From NCBI GenBank assembly GCA_964640725.1, contig CAZXIJ010000031.1, positions 1 through 44,724 of the forward strand: 44,724 nt of DNA. The letters are read 5' to 3'. How positions within the stretch are numbered: the first letter of the stretch is position 1; the number at the start of each line of letters is the position of its first letter. Under the pieces are notes generated by a model. It was not told the DNA's origin. It saw nothing but the letters and a program-made list of their open reading frames with translations, and ran no database searches. This stretch comes from CALHVX01 sp964640725 (GTDB taxonomy: Bacteria > Pseudomonadota > Gammaproteobacteria > Pseudomonadales > Azotimanducaceae). This document shows positions 16,891 to 25,890 of this stretch, piece after piece. The position numbers were made by a program, and so were the translations under genes.

Positions 16891-18510
16891 ATGCAAGGAA
16901 GCAAGGCGGCCCCTATGACAATCTCGGTACCGGTCTGCATCATCGGCTGCGGTCCTATCGGCTTGACCGGAGCCCTGCTGCTATCCCGCTTCGGGATTAA
17001 GACCCTGCTCCTAGAGCGGCGCGACGCACTCAACTCACACCCCCGCTCGCGGTTCGTCGATACCAACACCATGGAGTTGCTGCGCGAACTTGGTATCGAC
17101 AAGGCCGTGGAAAAAACCGGGCTGGGCCCAGAATGGACAGCGTGCAACCGCTGGTGTGACGCGCTGACCCGGAACGAGTACGCGTGCATTCCCAGCCCCA
17201 CCTTTCACGCCATCGCCAGGGACAGCAGTCCATGTGTTCCGGTCATGACTGCGCAGGACCTCGTTGAACAAGCGCTGATCAAACTCATCGATGGCGATCC
17301 CAACATCGACCTGCGCTTTCAAACCACAGCAAGCGAGCTCCGGCAAGATCAATCAGGCACCTACCTGACGCTGCGCAACACCGATACTGGCGTCCAAACG
17401 GCAGTCACTGCGCAGTTCACAATCGGGGCTGATGGGCCGGGCAGCATGACCCGCGCGGTGATCGGCGCCGAACTCAATGCTGATCCTCGCCCCATCAACT
17501 CGCAGGACGTCATTTTCGATGCCGACCTGTCGAGCTATGTCAACGAGCGCAAGGGAGCTTTGCTGTACAACACACCAGCGCCACTGAAGGGCGTCATCTT
17601 TCAGCCGCTGGACGGAAAGCGCCGCTGGCGGTGCCAGGTGGTGGTCCCAACTCCTGAGCTCATTCCAGAGGAGGCCATTCGCAACCGAATCTGCGAGGCC
17701 CTGGGCACCCAAGATCATGTCCCTATGACGATCCAAAGCATGCGGCTGTGGCAGCCCACGCCCGGCTGCACCACACATTTCTCTCAAGGCCGGATCTTTC
17801 TCGCCGGAGACGCCGCCCACATCTCCATTCCCACCGGCGGCATGGGCAACAACACCGGCTTTTCGGGAATCAGGAATCTGGCCTGGAAGCTGGCATTCGT
17901 GATTCGCGGCGTCTCCAATCCAGATCTACTGGAGACCTACAACGAAGAGCACCGTCCGCTCGCCCTGGAGCGCATCGACCTCGGGACCCGGATCTTCGAT
18001 GCCATGGGGCCAATGATGATGCGACAGATGTTGGGCGAAGACATCAGCGAGCAGGTCGAGGCGACAGGCATCTACGGCAACTACGACGGCGCGCTGATGG
18101 GGTTCGAGCTGCGCTCGCGCCTGATTGCAGCGAACGAAGGCGATCCACCGCCGGTGGTGGATCCCGTTAAAGATTTTGTGCCCGCGGTAAGGTCGGGTCG
18201 CCGTGCCCCGCACCTGTGGCTCGATCAGGCGCATCGGCTGTCGGTCCTGGATTACTTCGGCCGGGACTACGTTCTGTTACTGGGACCGGGCACGAGCTGC
18301 GACGAGCACATATCCGCGGTCAACACCCTTATTGAACGGGGGTTCCCGGTAAAGGCCCAGCAACTCCCTGCCCTGGGCAACAATGCCCTGTACCCGAATG
18401 ACACAGCCGTACTGGTTCGCCCGGACGGGATCGTGGCAGATCACTGGTGTGGCAGTGAGCTGGCAGAGAGCAACGTGACGGCTCGCCTGGCAGGCGTATT
18501 GCCTCTCTAG
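16891..18510 (+). CDS. Class A FAD-dependent monooxygenase (aromatic hydroxylase type)
   Basis: 539 aa from ATG 16891 (ATG 16915 is a good alternative). FAD-binding GCGPIG at 19-24 followed by an acidic/basic strand end LLLERR, the DG motif IGADGPGSMTR near 180, and the GD motif IFLAGDAAHISIPTGG near 305, which contacts FAD. The C-terminal thioredoxin-like domain (about 420-539) places it in the PheA/TfdB/MhpA-like hydroxylase group, which uses NAD(P)H and O2 to hydroxylate a ring or a related enol. The PhyH dioxygenase gene follows after 22 bp and is probably co-transcribed. The substrate cannot be told from sequence. Confidence 0.87.
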   Translation: MQGSKAAPMTISVPVCIIGCGPIGLTGALLLSRFGIKTLLLERRDALNSHPRSRFVDTNTMELLRELGIDKAVEKTGLGPEWTACNRWCDALTRNEYACIPSPTFHAIARDSSPCVPVMTAQDLVEQALIKLIDGDPNIDLRFQTTASELRQDQSGTYLTLRNTDTGVQTAVTAQFTIGADGPGSMTRAVIGAELNADPRPINSQDVIFDADLSSYVNERKGALLYNTPAPLKGVIFQPLDGKRRWRCQVVVPTPELIPEEAIRNRICEALGTQDHVPMTIQSMRLWQPTPGCTTHFSQGRIFLAGDAAHISIPTGGMGNNTGFSGIRNLAWKLAFVIRGVSNPDLLETYNEEHRPLALERIDLGTRIFDAMGPMMMRQMLGEDISEQVEATGIYGNYDGALMGFELRSRLIAANEGDPPPVVDPVKDFVPAVRSGRRAPHLWLDQAHRLSVLDYFGRDYVLLLGPGTSCDEHISAVNTLIERGFPVKAQQLPALGNNALYPNDTAVLVRPDGIVADHWCGSELAESNVTARLAGVLPL

Positions 18511-18532
18511 AGAACTTTTGAGCCGCGAGAAG

Positions 18533-19708
18533 ATGCCCCGCACAGACTATGCCCAATCGATCCAAGCCTGCGCGGCGCACTACGGCGCAGAGGCAGCGGA
18601 TGTGCAGCGCTATCTCGAAGCCGGGCATGCCCGCGCCTTCACCCTGACCAACCGGGGCCCAATCAGATTCGACGCCGACGGATCGCTGCACCCTGACATC
18701 CTGGCGGCCTACTCGAACTACGGATTCTACGTCTTCGAAGGCGTCATTGGCTCCCACGAGCTGCGGGATATCGAGCAGGACATGGCTTCGTTGCGCAGCC
18801 GCTTTCCGACACATCGCGGCGCCGCGCTCGATGGCCTGGGCCGTCCCGCGCTGGGCACAGATTGCAAAGGCGCTGGGCTGATCTGGAGCAAGCCCCTGAG
18901 CGACCCGCTCGGCGGCACCAAGGCTTCCAACGGCCGACATCAGGTCAAACTGAAAGATCTGCAAGCTGCCAAAGATGCGCCGGAGGATGCGCCCTTTATT
19001 CTGGCGGGCTCCTTGCAGTTTTCCGACGCCGCGCTGCGCGTTTACGGACATCCAGAGCTGCTGCGCGTCGCGGCGGCCATCAATGGCGAAGACTTCGCAC
19101 CGTTCAATGAAGTGCTGTTTATCAAAGATGCCGGTTTGGGCGCGGCCGTGTCCTGGCATCAGGACGGCGACACGCATTGGAATCACCCGGATTTCGACGA
19201 GGGCATCCACGGCTTCAACTTTATGGCCCAGCTCTACGGCAGCTCGCCGGTCAACGGCGTGTGGGTCGTGCCCGGCACCCATCGGGCCGGCAAGCTGGAC
19301 ATCACCGAAATGGTCGAGGCCTCCGGCAGCGAGCGCTTGCAGGACGCCGTGCCCATCGTCTGCGAAGCCGGCGATGTGGTGATCTGTAACCGGCAACTCG
19401 TTCACGGCTCCTTTGCCAACAGCGGCTTGGAGCCGCGGCTGACGATCAATTTCGGGTTCCATCGGCGGGCCTCAGTCCTGGATGTCAAAGGCGCAGGCAT
19501 CCACAGCCCGGCTGCTGTCTACACCAAAGACATCATCGAAAGACGTTCTGCAGTCATCGGCTACGCCATAGACGCGCGACAACAGCGCTACCCGAACGAA
19601 ACGCCCTACCGCTACGCGCCCTTTGCGGGGTCAGGCAGGCGCTACCGGTGGAATGCAGAAGCCAAAGCCTCGCTCAAAGACTACAACCTGCTGGACCTGA
19701 GCATTTAG
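18533..19708 (+). CDS. Phytanoyl-CoA dioxygenase (PhyH) family oxygenase
   Basis: 391 aa. The Fe(II)/2-oxoglutarate facial triad is visible: His209 and Asp211 in SWHQDGDTHW and a distal His291 in QLVHGSFANSG, with Arg302 in PRLTINFGFHRR as a likely 2-oxoglutarate anchor. A 2-oxoglutarate-dependent hydroxylation of a lipid, CoA ester or small secondary metabolite is expected for the family. The ATG at 18533 is preferred; TTG 18518 in frame is possible. It lies 22 bp downstream of the FAD monooxygenase gene and ends only 2 bp from the convergent crotonase gene. Confidence 0.85.
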   Translation: MPRTDYAQSIQACAAHYGAEAADVQRYLEAGHARAFTLTNRGPIRFDADGSLHPDILAAYSNYGFYVFEGVIGSHELRDIEQDMASLRSRFPTHRGAALDGLGRPALGTDCKGAGLIWSKPLSDPLGGTKASNGRHQVKLKDLQAAKDAPEDAPFILAGSLQFSDAALRVYGHPELLRVAAAINGEDFAPFNEVLFIKDAGLGAAVSWHQDGDTHWNHPDFDEGIHGFNFMAQLYGSSPVNGVWVVPGTHRAGKLDITEMVEASGSERLQDAVPIVCEAGDVVICNRQLVHGSFANSGLEPRLTINFGFHRRASVLDVKGAGIHSPAAVYTKDIIERRSAVIGYAIDARQQRYPNETPYRYAPFAGSGRRYRWNAEAKASLKDYNLLDLSI

Positions 19709-19710
19709 GC

Positions 19711-20373
19711 TCAATCGGCCAGGCTGGCTTTCATTGCGGCCAGCGCATCCCGCCGCAGGTGGCGTTTGTTCGCCGCGTACGCGCCGCCGGGCAGCTCCGC
19801 CAGCTGCGATGCCGCCGCCAGCGACTCAGATGCCAGCGCATCGGCAGGCACGACCTGATCCAGATAGCCCGCCTCGACCGCACCATTCGGATCGTAGAGC
19901 TTTGACTGCACAAAAGCCGCTGTGAGGCAGGTGCGATTGAGCCGGTTGTTCGCCAGCTCGTACCCGAACACGGGCAGAGTCATGCCGATCGCCGTCTCGT
20001 TAAGCCCAATTTTGAATGCCCCTTCGGTGCCGAAGCGCGTATCGCTGCAGAGCAGCATGAACGCGCCGGCGGCGACGGCGTGCCCGGTGCAGGCAGCAAC
20101 CAGCGGCAGCGGGTAGCCGAACAGGCGGTGAAAAAGCGCGGCGCCCCGGTCCACCAGGGCTTTCGCCTGGGCCGGCCCTTGCTGAATTTCAGTCAGGTCG
20201 AAGCCGGCCGAGAATTTTCCTTCCCGGCCCATCAGCACCACCGCACCGGCATCCTGCTCCGCGCGGTCCAGGGCATCGTTCAGCGCGTCAATCAAGGCAT
20301 GGCTGACGACATTGGCTTTGCCGTCGTCGATCGTGAGCTGGGCGACCTTGCCGGTCTGGTCATAGCTGAGCAT
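19711..20373 (-). CDS. Crotonase / enoyl-CoA hydratase family protein
   Basis: 220 aa. Crotonase landmarks: the oxyanion-hole strand GKFSAGFDLTEI, the helix ACTGHAVAAGAFMLLCSD and KIGLNETAIGMTLP. Of the two catalytic Glu of true hydratases, the one in the GGCEL position is Phe (AGAFM), whereas the second is kept in LNETAIG. This pattern is shared by a known short hydratase-like subgroup, so the exact reaction is open. AAAGGCG precedes the ATG. Convergent with the PhyH gene and divergent from the lipoprotein gene at 20560 across a 186-bp region with no recognisable operator. Confidence 0.83.
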   Translation of the reverse strand: MLSYDQTGKVAQLTIDDGKANVVSHALIDALNDALDRAEQDAGAVVLMGREGKFSAGFDLTEIQQGPAQAKALVDRGAALFHRLFGYPLPLVAACTGHAVAAGAFMLLCSDTRFGTEGAFKIGLNETAIGMTLPVFGYELANNRLNRTCLTAAFVQSKLYDPNGAVEAGYLDQVVPADALASESLAAASQLAELPGGAYAANKRHLRRDALAAMKASLAD

Positions 20374-20559
20374 GTGCGCGCCTTTTTAAAATTCCAAAGA
20401 GTGGTGAAGCCCAAGGCTACTGGCAAACTGCCGCGATTGCGACGTCGCTGGGGGCGGTAGGCGGGCCACAGAGGCGGGCAATATACGGCGATCCCCCCAT
20501 TACTGATCAGCCGGAATGTCGAGACGCTAGGCGCAACACTAGACAGATCCGGAGCGCTC

Positions 20560-21045
20560 ATGATCCGCCCAGCTTCACGCATTGCCCTGATACTCGCCGT
20601 CGGCCTATCGACAACCGCCTGCGTCATCGACCCGAACATGGTTCCAGGCAGCTACCCGCCCCCGGATCGGGAACAGCGGGACGTCGCAATCGACAACACC
20701 CCGCAGCAAGGCCCCAGAAAGCTCGTCAAAGCGATCACCTACCCGAAGGGTCAGGTCTCCTACTTCGCCACCGCCAATTCCAGCCAGGTCGCTCCGGACA
20801 AGGTTCGCATCTGCCTCGAGAACAACACGGGCCAACCCAAAGCGATGCGGTGGAAGAAGATCCAGAGCGGGGTCAACCATCTGAACACCCCGAGAAACGG
20901 CTCTCAGTCCTGCGCTACTTTGAGCACGAATCAGAGAGTCGAGTGGAACTTTGTGGACCGCTACAGGCCGGTTAAACCCGAGGCCATGAATCTGCACAGC
21001 TTTGGCGGCAGGCTGATAGAGTTCATCTGGGTCAGAGACTACTAA
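20560..21045 (+). CDS. Lipoprotein made of the MACPF-tail domain
   Basis: 161 aa. A signal peptide ends in the lipobox TTAC (Cys21). A 30-residue Pro/Gln linker leads to a C-terminal domain (53-161) that is about 60% identical to the last 107 residues of the MACPF protein encoded at 23197-25311. Shared landmarks are NTGQPK-MRW, GSQSCAT, NQRVEWNF and the terminal WVRDY; two Cys (RIC and SQSCAT) are conserved in both and could form a disulphide. I do not recognise the domain from any named family. CGGAG precedes the ATG. The response regulator gene follows after 9 bp. An outer-membrane-anchored receptor, immunity or docking partner of the MACPF protein is inference. Confidence 0.8.
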   Translation: MIRPASRIALILAVGLSTTACVIDPNMVPGSYPPPDREQRDVAIDNTPQQGPRKLVKAITYPKGQVSYFATANSSQVAPDKVRICLENNTGQPKAMRWKKIQSGVNHLNTPRNGSQSCATLSTNQRVEWNFVDRYRPVKPEAMNLHSFGGRLIEFIWVRDY

Positions 21046-21054
21046 GTCAACGCC

Positions 21055-21720
21055 ATGGCGGGACAGGACAGCGAAACAAGCGCCGGCTGCGCGGCGGTGC
21101 GAGTGGTGATCGCCGACGATCACGCCATCGTCCGCACGGGGCTGCGGCGCGTTCTCGAGCGGCTGCGCTATGAGGTGGTCGACGAGGCGGAGGACGGCTT
21201 CCAGGCCATCGCCGCCATCAAGGCAACTTCGCCGGATCTTGTATTGCTGGATATCTCCATGCCCCTGGCCCAGGGCACAGAGGTGGTGCACGAGATTCGA
21301 CGCTGGAGTCCGGGCACCAAGATCGTGGTCTATACCGCGGTCACCCGGGCGGCCGCGCTGGCAGCCCTCATTGAGACCGGTGTCGATGGCCTGTTCGCCA
21401 AGGGCGGCTCCGTGGACGAGCTGCAGGCGCAGCTGCCGCTCATCATGCAGGACAGCCACTATATCGCCGGCGAGATCACCGACATCCTTGGCCAACCGTC
21501 ACCGATCGAGCAGCTGACCGCGCGGGAGGCTCAGATCATGAACATGCTGCTGGCCGGCAAGAGCAACAAGGACATCGCCGATCAGCTCAGCATCAGCCCC
21601 AAGACGGTCGACAAACATCGCACGAACCTGATGGCGAAGCTTGGCCTGCACTCCTTTGCCGACCTGATGCACTACGCGCTGACCCACGAGCTGATCGGCG
21701 CCCAGTCAGGCGATATCTGA
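21055..21720 (+). CDS. NarL/LuxR-type response regulator
   Basis: 221 aa. Receiver domain: acidic pair Asp21-Asp22, phosphoacceptor Asp66 in LVLLDISMP, Thr near 94 and Lys116. LuxR-type HTH at about 153-212: LTAREAQIMNMLLAGKSNKDIADQL and SPKTVDKHRTNLMAKL. It lies 9 bp after the lipoprotein gene in the same direction. Its 3' end overlaps the end of the convergent histidine kinase gene by 15 bp, and the two probably form a pair. The palindrome at 26667-26686 upstream of the MACPF operon is a candidate target. Confidence 0.92.
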   Translation: MAGQDSETSAGCAAVRVVIADDHAIVRTGLRRVLERLRYEVVDEAEDGFQAIAAIKATSPDLVLLDISMPLAQGTEVVHEIRRWSPGTKIVVYTAVTRAAALAALIETGVDGLFAKGGSVDELQAQLPLIMQDSHYIAGEITDILGQPSPIEQLTAREAQIMNMLLAGKSNKDIADQLSISPKTVDKHRTNLMAKLGLHSFADLMHYALTHELIGAQSGDI

Positions 21721-23121
21721 TCCAGTCGCCGGGTCCTGTGCCCGCGGAACCGCAACGCGCATGTGGGTGCCGCGACCGGGCTTGCTGAAGACCTGCCACC
21801 CGAAACCGTGCCTGGCCGACAGGGCCTGCACAATGGCCAGGCCGTTTCCCGTCGGCCCCTTCGGCACCCTGTCGCTGCGCAGGTCGCTGCAGGGTTGAGC
21901 GACGGTACCCAGCCCGTCATCGACGACCGCGATGAAGACCCTGTCACCCCGTCGCTGCGCACCCAGCAGGATCCGGCGGCACTGAGCGTGCGAGAGCGCG
22001 TTGGCCATCAGGTTTGACAGGATCCGCATCAGTGGCAGGGGCGGCACGCGCAGCTGCAGCGACGACGGCACCGTGCGGATCAGCACGTCTTTGCTGTCCG
22101 CTTCCGGGCCAAACATCCTTCGCAGGTTCTGCAAAAACAGCTCGACAGGCACCGTTTCTGTCGGTTCTGCTACCTCTGACCGGGCTTGAGCGCCATCGCT
22201 TTCCGCCGGGCCAACGAAGCTTCTGGCCAGCGCATCCAGATAGTCCAGGGCATCGAGCGCCCGGGCCTTTTCGCTCTGGGCCGCGCCAGCAGGCATGTCA
22301 TCGACCATGAGCCGCAGCGAGGACAGCGGTTGCCGCAAGTCGTGGGAGGCGTCGCTTAAGCGCCGATTGTGGGTCGCGGCCAGATCCCGGGCCCGGCTAT
22401 AGGCGCGCTCCGCCTCCAGCAACGCCAGATTGGTTGCCGCATTCTGCTCGGCAGCCGCCAGAGCGCGGCGAGCGGACGCCGCCCGGGTACGCTCAATCAG
22501 GTAAGTCATGTACACCATGGTGATCACCCCGGCAGTCGTGATGCAGACCAGCGCGGTGCGCCGGGCGATCAGCCACTGATCGGCCGACAGCATCAGCGCG
22601 CCGGCGGCAAACTCGGCCAGAACCACCGCTGCCAGCAGCACCAGCAGAATCACCGGCATCGCCCGCGTCCGTAGCAATTTTGGCAGGAACCCCCAGGTCA
22701 GCGGGGGAATCAACTGCCCGAGAAAAGCCAGCAAGAGCAGACAGAGTGCGCCTGTATGAAGCAGTGTTAACGGCAAGCCGACAGAGAGGAGTGCCGGTAC
22801 TCCGCTCAAAGCTGCGAGCCCCAGCAGCCAGGGTCGGAATCTTCGGGCGATGGCGCCAGGCTGCATCACGCTGGCCAGCATGAGAAAGCTGTAAACGTTG
22901 ACCGCCGTCGCGCCCAGCAACCACAGCAAAGGCTCCATGGACGGCCGCAATCCGAGCCAGCGCGCCAGATCGCCATCCAGGGCAGCGAGGTACACCATCA
23001 CCACCAGGGCCTGGCCCGCGTAGGCCAGCCACATGAGTCGATGCACACTGACGATGAGCACCGCCAGAAAGGCGAGACACGACAGGCAGTAAACGTAGTA
23101 AGCGATCGACCAGCCGGTCAC
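21706..23121 (-). CDS. Seven-helix membrane sensor histidine kinase
   Basis: 471 aa, GTG start. Seven hydrophobic segments fill residues 5-215, with almost no extracytoplasmic loops, so the sensor is probably within the membrane. A coiled-coil linker (about 220-250) leads to the H-box SDASHDLRQPLSSLRL with His260, then an N-box NLMANALSHA, G1 VVDDGLG and G2 PTGNGLAIV. The ATP-binding Asn is present. No receiver domain follows. It is the last gene of the LamG-Pro-rich-MACPF row, 75 bp after MACPF, and overlaps its likely partner regulator tail to tail. Confidence 0.9.
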   Translation of the reverse strand: MTGWSIAYYVYCLSCLAFLAVLIVSVHRLMWLAYAGQALVVMVYLAALDGDLARWLGLRPSMEPLLWLLGATAVNVYSFLMLASVMQPGAIARRFRPWLLGLAALSGVPALLSVGLPLTLLHTGALCLLLLAFLGQLIPPLTWGFLPKLLRTRAMPVILLVLLAAVVLAEFAAGALMLSADQWLIARRTALVCITTAGVITMVYMTYLIERTRAASARRALAAAEQNAATNLALLEAERAYSRARDLAATHNRRLSDASHDLRQPLSSLRLMVDDMPAGAAQSEKARALDALDYLDALARSFVGPAESDGAQARSEVAEPTETVPVELFLQNLRRMFGPEADSKDVLIRTVPSSLQLRVPPLPLMRILSNLMANALSHAQCRRILLGAQRRGDRVFIAVVDDGLGTVAQPCSDLRSDRVPKGPTGNGLAIVQALSARHGFGWQVFSKPGRGTHMRVAVPRAQDPATGSDIA

Positions 23122-23196
23122 GCTTCCCCCCTACCCCGCGTGGCACCCATCTGACAGCCCGCTTACCTTACCGCGGAGCGGGCCGCGGCCGATAGC

Positions 23197-25311
23197 CTAA
23201 TAGTCCCGGACCCAGTAAAACTCGATCAACATGCCGCCGAAGTTCTTCAGGTTCATGCCATCGGCTTTCGCCCGCCAGGCGCGATCCATGAAGTTCCACT
23301 CAACACGCTGATTGCGTCGCACCGTGGCGCAGGACTGGGAGCCGTTGGTTTTCGCGACGAGGTGACCCACCCCGCGCTGGATCTTTGTCCAGCGCATGGA
23401 TTTCGGCTGCCCGGTTCGGTTGACCATGCAGATTCGCACGTTGTTCATCGCCACGGCCCGTTCCGTGCGGTAATAGCCAATGTCGCCCTTGGAGTACCTA
23501 ATCGTCTTCACCAGTGTGCGCTTGCCGCGACCCTTGGGCTTGGGCGGCGGGGGCGCCGCGAACTTCGCGACCAGGGGCGCATCGTCCAGGGTACCCGCCT
23601 TCGCCTCGACGTAACGCTTGATCGCCGTGGCCAGGCGCGGGCGTACTGTCTGATACACCTCCGGCTGATCGGGAAAGTTGATCGGGTTCAGCAGTTCGTG
23701 CAGCGGCCGCAGATCCAGGAGAATCGGGTACGGCGTCTGCCCCGGGCTGAAGCCCATCTCGTTCCAGCTGCCGTTGCCGCCTGCCGCGATGAACTCTGAA
23801 CGCTCATTTTCGCTCACGTCCCGGGTGCCGTTGCTGCTGCCGTTGGTTTTGCTGTAAAAACTGTCCGCCGACATAGATGCACCGACCGGGTTGGCGATCG
23901 AGGCACTGGTGTTGAAGCTGTTCTTCTCCTCCTGCGACAGGGACTTTTCCAGCGATGACTGCGAGTAGTTCTGGGTCATCTTGCCCACAGCGCCAAAGGT
24001 CGTGGCGTAGGGATAGTGCGTGCCAAAGCTGCGAATCAGCGACTCGAAATCGTCGTGACGCCGCGCATCTTCCACCGCGTCGATAAAGCTCTCGGACAGG
24101 GTGACGTAGGGGTGATCCACAATCAGGGCGTACTGCTTGACGCGCGCCATACCCACGGCCTGAGCGACGGTTTCGCTGCTGCGCATGGACCGGACCGTGG
24201 ACTTGGCATGCTCAAAGCCGGCGCTGGCGGTCACGCCGTAACCCAGCACCTGGCCGGAGCCCGAGAGGTTGCCGCCAAAACTGTGCGCGCTGCTGCGCTG
24301 CGTATCCCGCTCCGAGGTCGACAGGTCGCGCCGATAGACCGTGCCCTGGGCGTCGATCTTATGCAGCGTAAAGCCCATGGGCACAATCCGCCGCTCTTCG
24401 ATGATGTAGTTGCGCCGGTCAACCTGGGCGAACACCTCTGACTTGCTGTTCTGCATCAGGAAAAATGGATCCTGGCTGACCACGTCGTAGCCGCGCCGGC
24501 TGGCGATCATGTTCTCCAGGGTATAGGCCACCAGAAACGCATCGTCCGCCGGGGTCTGATTCTGGGCCGCCGCTTTTGTCACGCCGGGCTTGGGTCGCAG
24601 ATAGACGCGATTGCCCAGCCGCAGGCGAACGTAGCCGCTCAGCGTTACGTCAATCCGCAAACTCTCGCCCAACTCGTTTTTGGGCTGACGGGCAGCGCCG
24701 CTGGCAAAGTAGCTTTTAATCGAGCCGCGGATCCGCAGCACATCGTCCAGGGCCAGGCCGTCGCGGCTGATGTATTCCACCCGCACTTCCGGCGCCAGCG
24801 CCGAGCTCAGCGTCAGCTGCTTGGCGGGGTCGGAACCGGGCTCAACCACGATGTAATGCGGCGTCGTGAAGTTGCCGTTGGCAATGGATCGCTGCAGAGC
24901 GCTGGCCCCCGCCCACCCTTCCGGATCCTTGCTGCGATCCAGCACGATCTCGCTGGACTCGCGCCACACCCCATCCAGCCGGGCCCAGCAGCCCCGATCC
25001 GCCCCGGCCGGGTCCGCTTTGACCTGCTTGAGAGACACGCTCTTGAACAGCCGCCCGGAGATCACATCTTTTTGCTCCCGGGGCGTTGACCGGGCGGCAT
25101 TGATCGCGTCGCGCGGGCCGGACTGCGGCGCCTCATCGCCCATGCCGCCGCCGGACTTTGTCCGGTCCTCACAGCCGTTAAAGGACAGCTCGGCGGTCTC
25201 CGCGATAACGGGCTGAACGGGCAAAACGACCGCCCAGGCAACGATCAACACCTGCAGGGCGACCCTGTTTAACACGGCTGCTAGCCTCGGCAATCGCTTC
25301 AGACAGACCAT
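23197..25311 (-). CDS. Secreted MACPF/perforin-like protein
   Basis: 704 aa. Residues 1-37 form a signal peptide ending near VIA-ET. The region 40-270 is unrecognised. The MACPF core spans roughly 280-570 and contains the family signature as SFGTHYPYATTFGA (428-441; family form Y/W-G-T-H-Y/F-x6-GG). The preceding Ser/Thr-rich strands (STVRSMRSSETVAQ) and the region after it (451-490, SSLEKSLSQEEKNSFNTSAS) resemble the amphipathic TMH segments that unfold into a pore. A Pro/Lys hinge (585-597) leads to a tail domain (598-704) found alone in the lipoprotein at 20560. AAGGGC precedes the ATG. Fourth-gene context: LamG-like and Pro-rich secreted proteins upstream, kinase downstream. Pore formation is expected from the family, the target is unknown. 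Confidence 0.85.
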   Translation of the reverse strand: MVCLKRLPRLAAVLNRVALQVLIVAWAVVLPVQPVIAETAELSFNGCEDRTKSGGGMGDEAPQSGPRDAINAARSTPREQKDVISGRLFKSVSLKQVKADPAGADRGCWARLDGVWRESSEIVLDRSKDPEGWAGASALQRSIANGNFTTPHYIVVEPGSDPAKQLTLSSALAPEVRVEYISRDGLALDDVLRIRGSIKSYFASGAARQPKNELGESLRIDVTLSGYVRLRLGNRVYLRPKPGVTKAAAQNQTPADDAFLVAYTLENMIASRRGYDVVSQDPFFLMQNSKSEVFAQVDRRNYIIEERRIVPMGFTLHKIDAQGTVYRRDLSTSERDTQRSSAHSFGGNLSGSGQVLGYGVTASAGFEHAKSTVRSMRSSETVAQAVGMARVKQYALIVDHPYVTLSESFIDAVEDARRHDDFESLIRSFGTHYPYATTFGAVGKMTQNYSQSSLEKSLSQEEKNSFNTSASIANPVGASMSADSFYSKTNGSSNGTRDVSENERSEFIAAGGNGSWNEMGFSPGQTPYPILLDLRPLHELLNPINFPDQPEVYQTVRPRLATAIKRYVEAKAGTLDDAPLVAKFAAPPPPKPKGRGKRTLVKTIRYSKGDIGYYRTERAVAMNNVRICMVNRTGQPKSMRWTKIQRGVGHLVAKTNGSQSCATVRRNQRVEWNFMDRAWRAKADGMNLKNFGGMLIEFYWVRDY

Positions 25312-25323
25312 CCCGTGCTGCCC

Positions 25324-25881
25324 TTAGCGGCCGGACGGTTCTTTGAAGCGAACCTGTCGCCCGCTATCGTTTCGCGAGGGCCGCATGTCCTTCCGCGTCG
25401 GCGGCGGGCTCGCCGGCGGCGCCAACAGCCCGCTCCCGGTGGCCTGCGGGCGGCGCGGCGGCGGGAGCGGCGGCGGCGGCGTGCTGGGTGGCTGCGGAAT
25501 CTCAACGACGTTGTTCATGCTCATGAAGGTCGAAATCGAGGTCTTCACGGTCTGCGTTTGCGCCTTCACGGCTTCGCCGTGGGCGTTGATGGCCAGGGTA
25601 GCGGCGCGACGCGTGGTCGCCCGCTGCATCGGGTTGCCGCCCCTGGGGGTCTCGGCGGCAATCTCATCGACCAGATCGTTCATGGCTTTCTTGGTGCTGG
25701 CAACCCGGCGTCGCGCACTTTGAACCTCTGGCGCCTGGGAGACGATGGACTTGATCTCCTGCTTGGTCATGCCCGTTCGCTTCTTGGGCTTGGGCACCTT
25801 GTTGTTGCCAAAGGCGTCCGCCGAGACAAGCCCAAGCAGAGCGAACAACACCAGAGGCAGGGACAACGCTGAAACCTTCAT
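25324..25881 (-). CDS. Secreted helical, Pro-rich protein
   Basis: 185 aa. A clean signal peptide (MKVSALSLPLVLFALLGLVSADA) is followed by a mostly helical, Ala/Lys/Arg-rich segment (about 35-120) with no Cys, and then a Pro-rich tail (STPPPPLPPPRRPQ). The tail ends in a basic stretch. No named domain is recognised. TAGGAGT precedes the ATG. It sits 9 bp after the LamG-like gene and 12 bp before the MACPF gene, so its expression is tied to both. A surface spacer, chaperone or pore-assembly helper is possible but unproven. Confidence 0.75.
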   Translation of the reverse strand: MKVSALSLPLVLFALLGLVSADAFGNNKVPKPKKRTGMTKQEIKSIVSQAPEVQSARRRVASTKKAMNDLVDEIAAETPRGGNPMQRATTRRAATLAINAHGEAVKAQTQTVKTSISTFMSMNNVVEIPQPPSTPPPPLPPPRRPQATGSGLLAPPASPPPTRKDMRPSRNDSGRQVRFKEPSGR

Positions 25882-25890
25882 GGAATACTC

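Noticed and set aside
20374..20559. Second copy of the TATGGGGT-type palindrome ahead of the lipoprotein gene
   Set aside because: The region was read on both strands; G-rich stretches occur but no inverted repeat similar to 26667-26686 is present.
23157..23183. Hairpin GCCCGCT...AGCGGGC between MACPF and kinase genes, possible terminator
   Set aside because: The stem is 7 bp with a 13-base loop and no T run follows on the minus strand, so termination is not supported; it may be an mRNA feature or chance.
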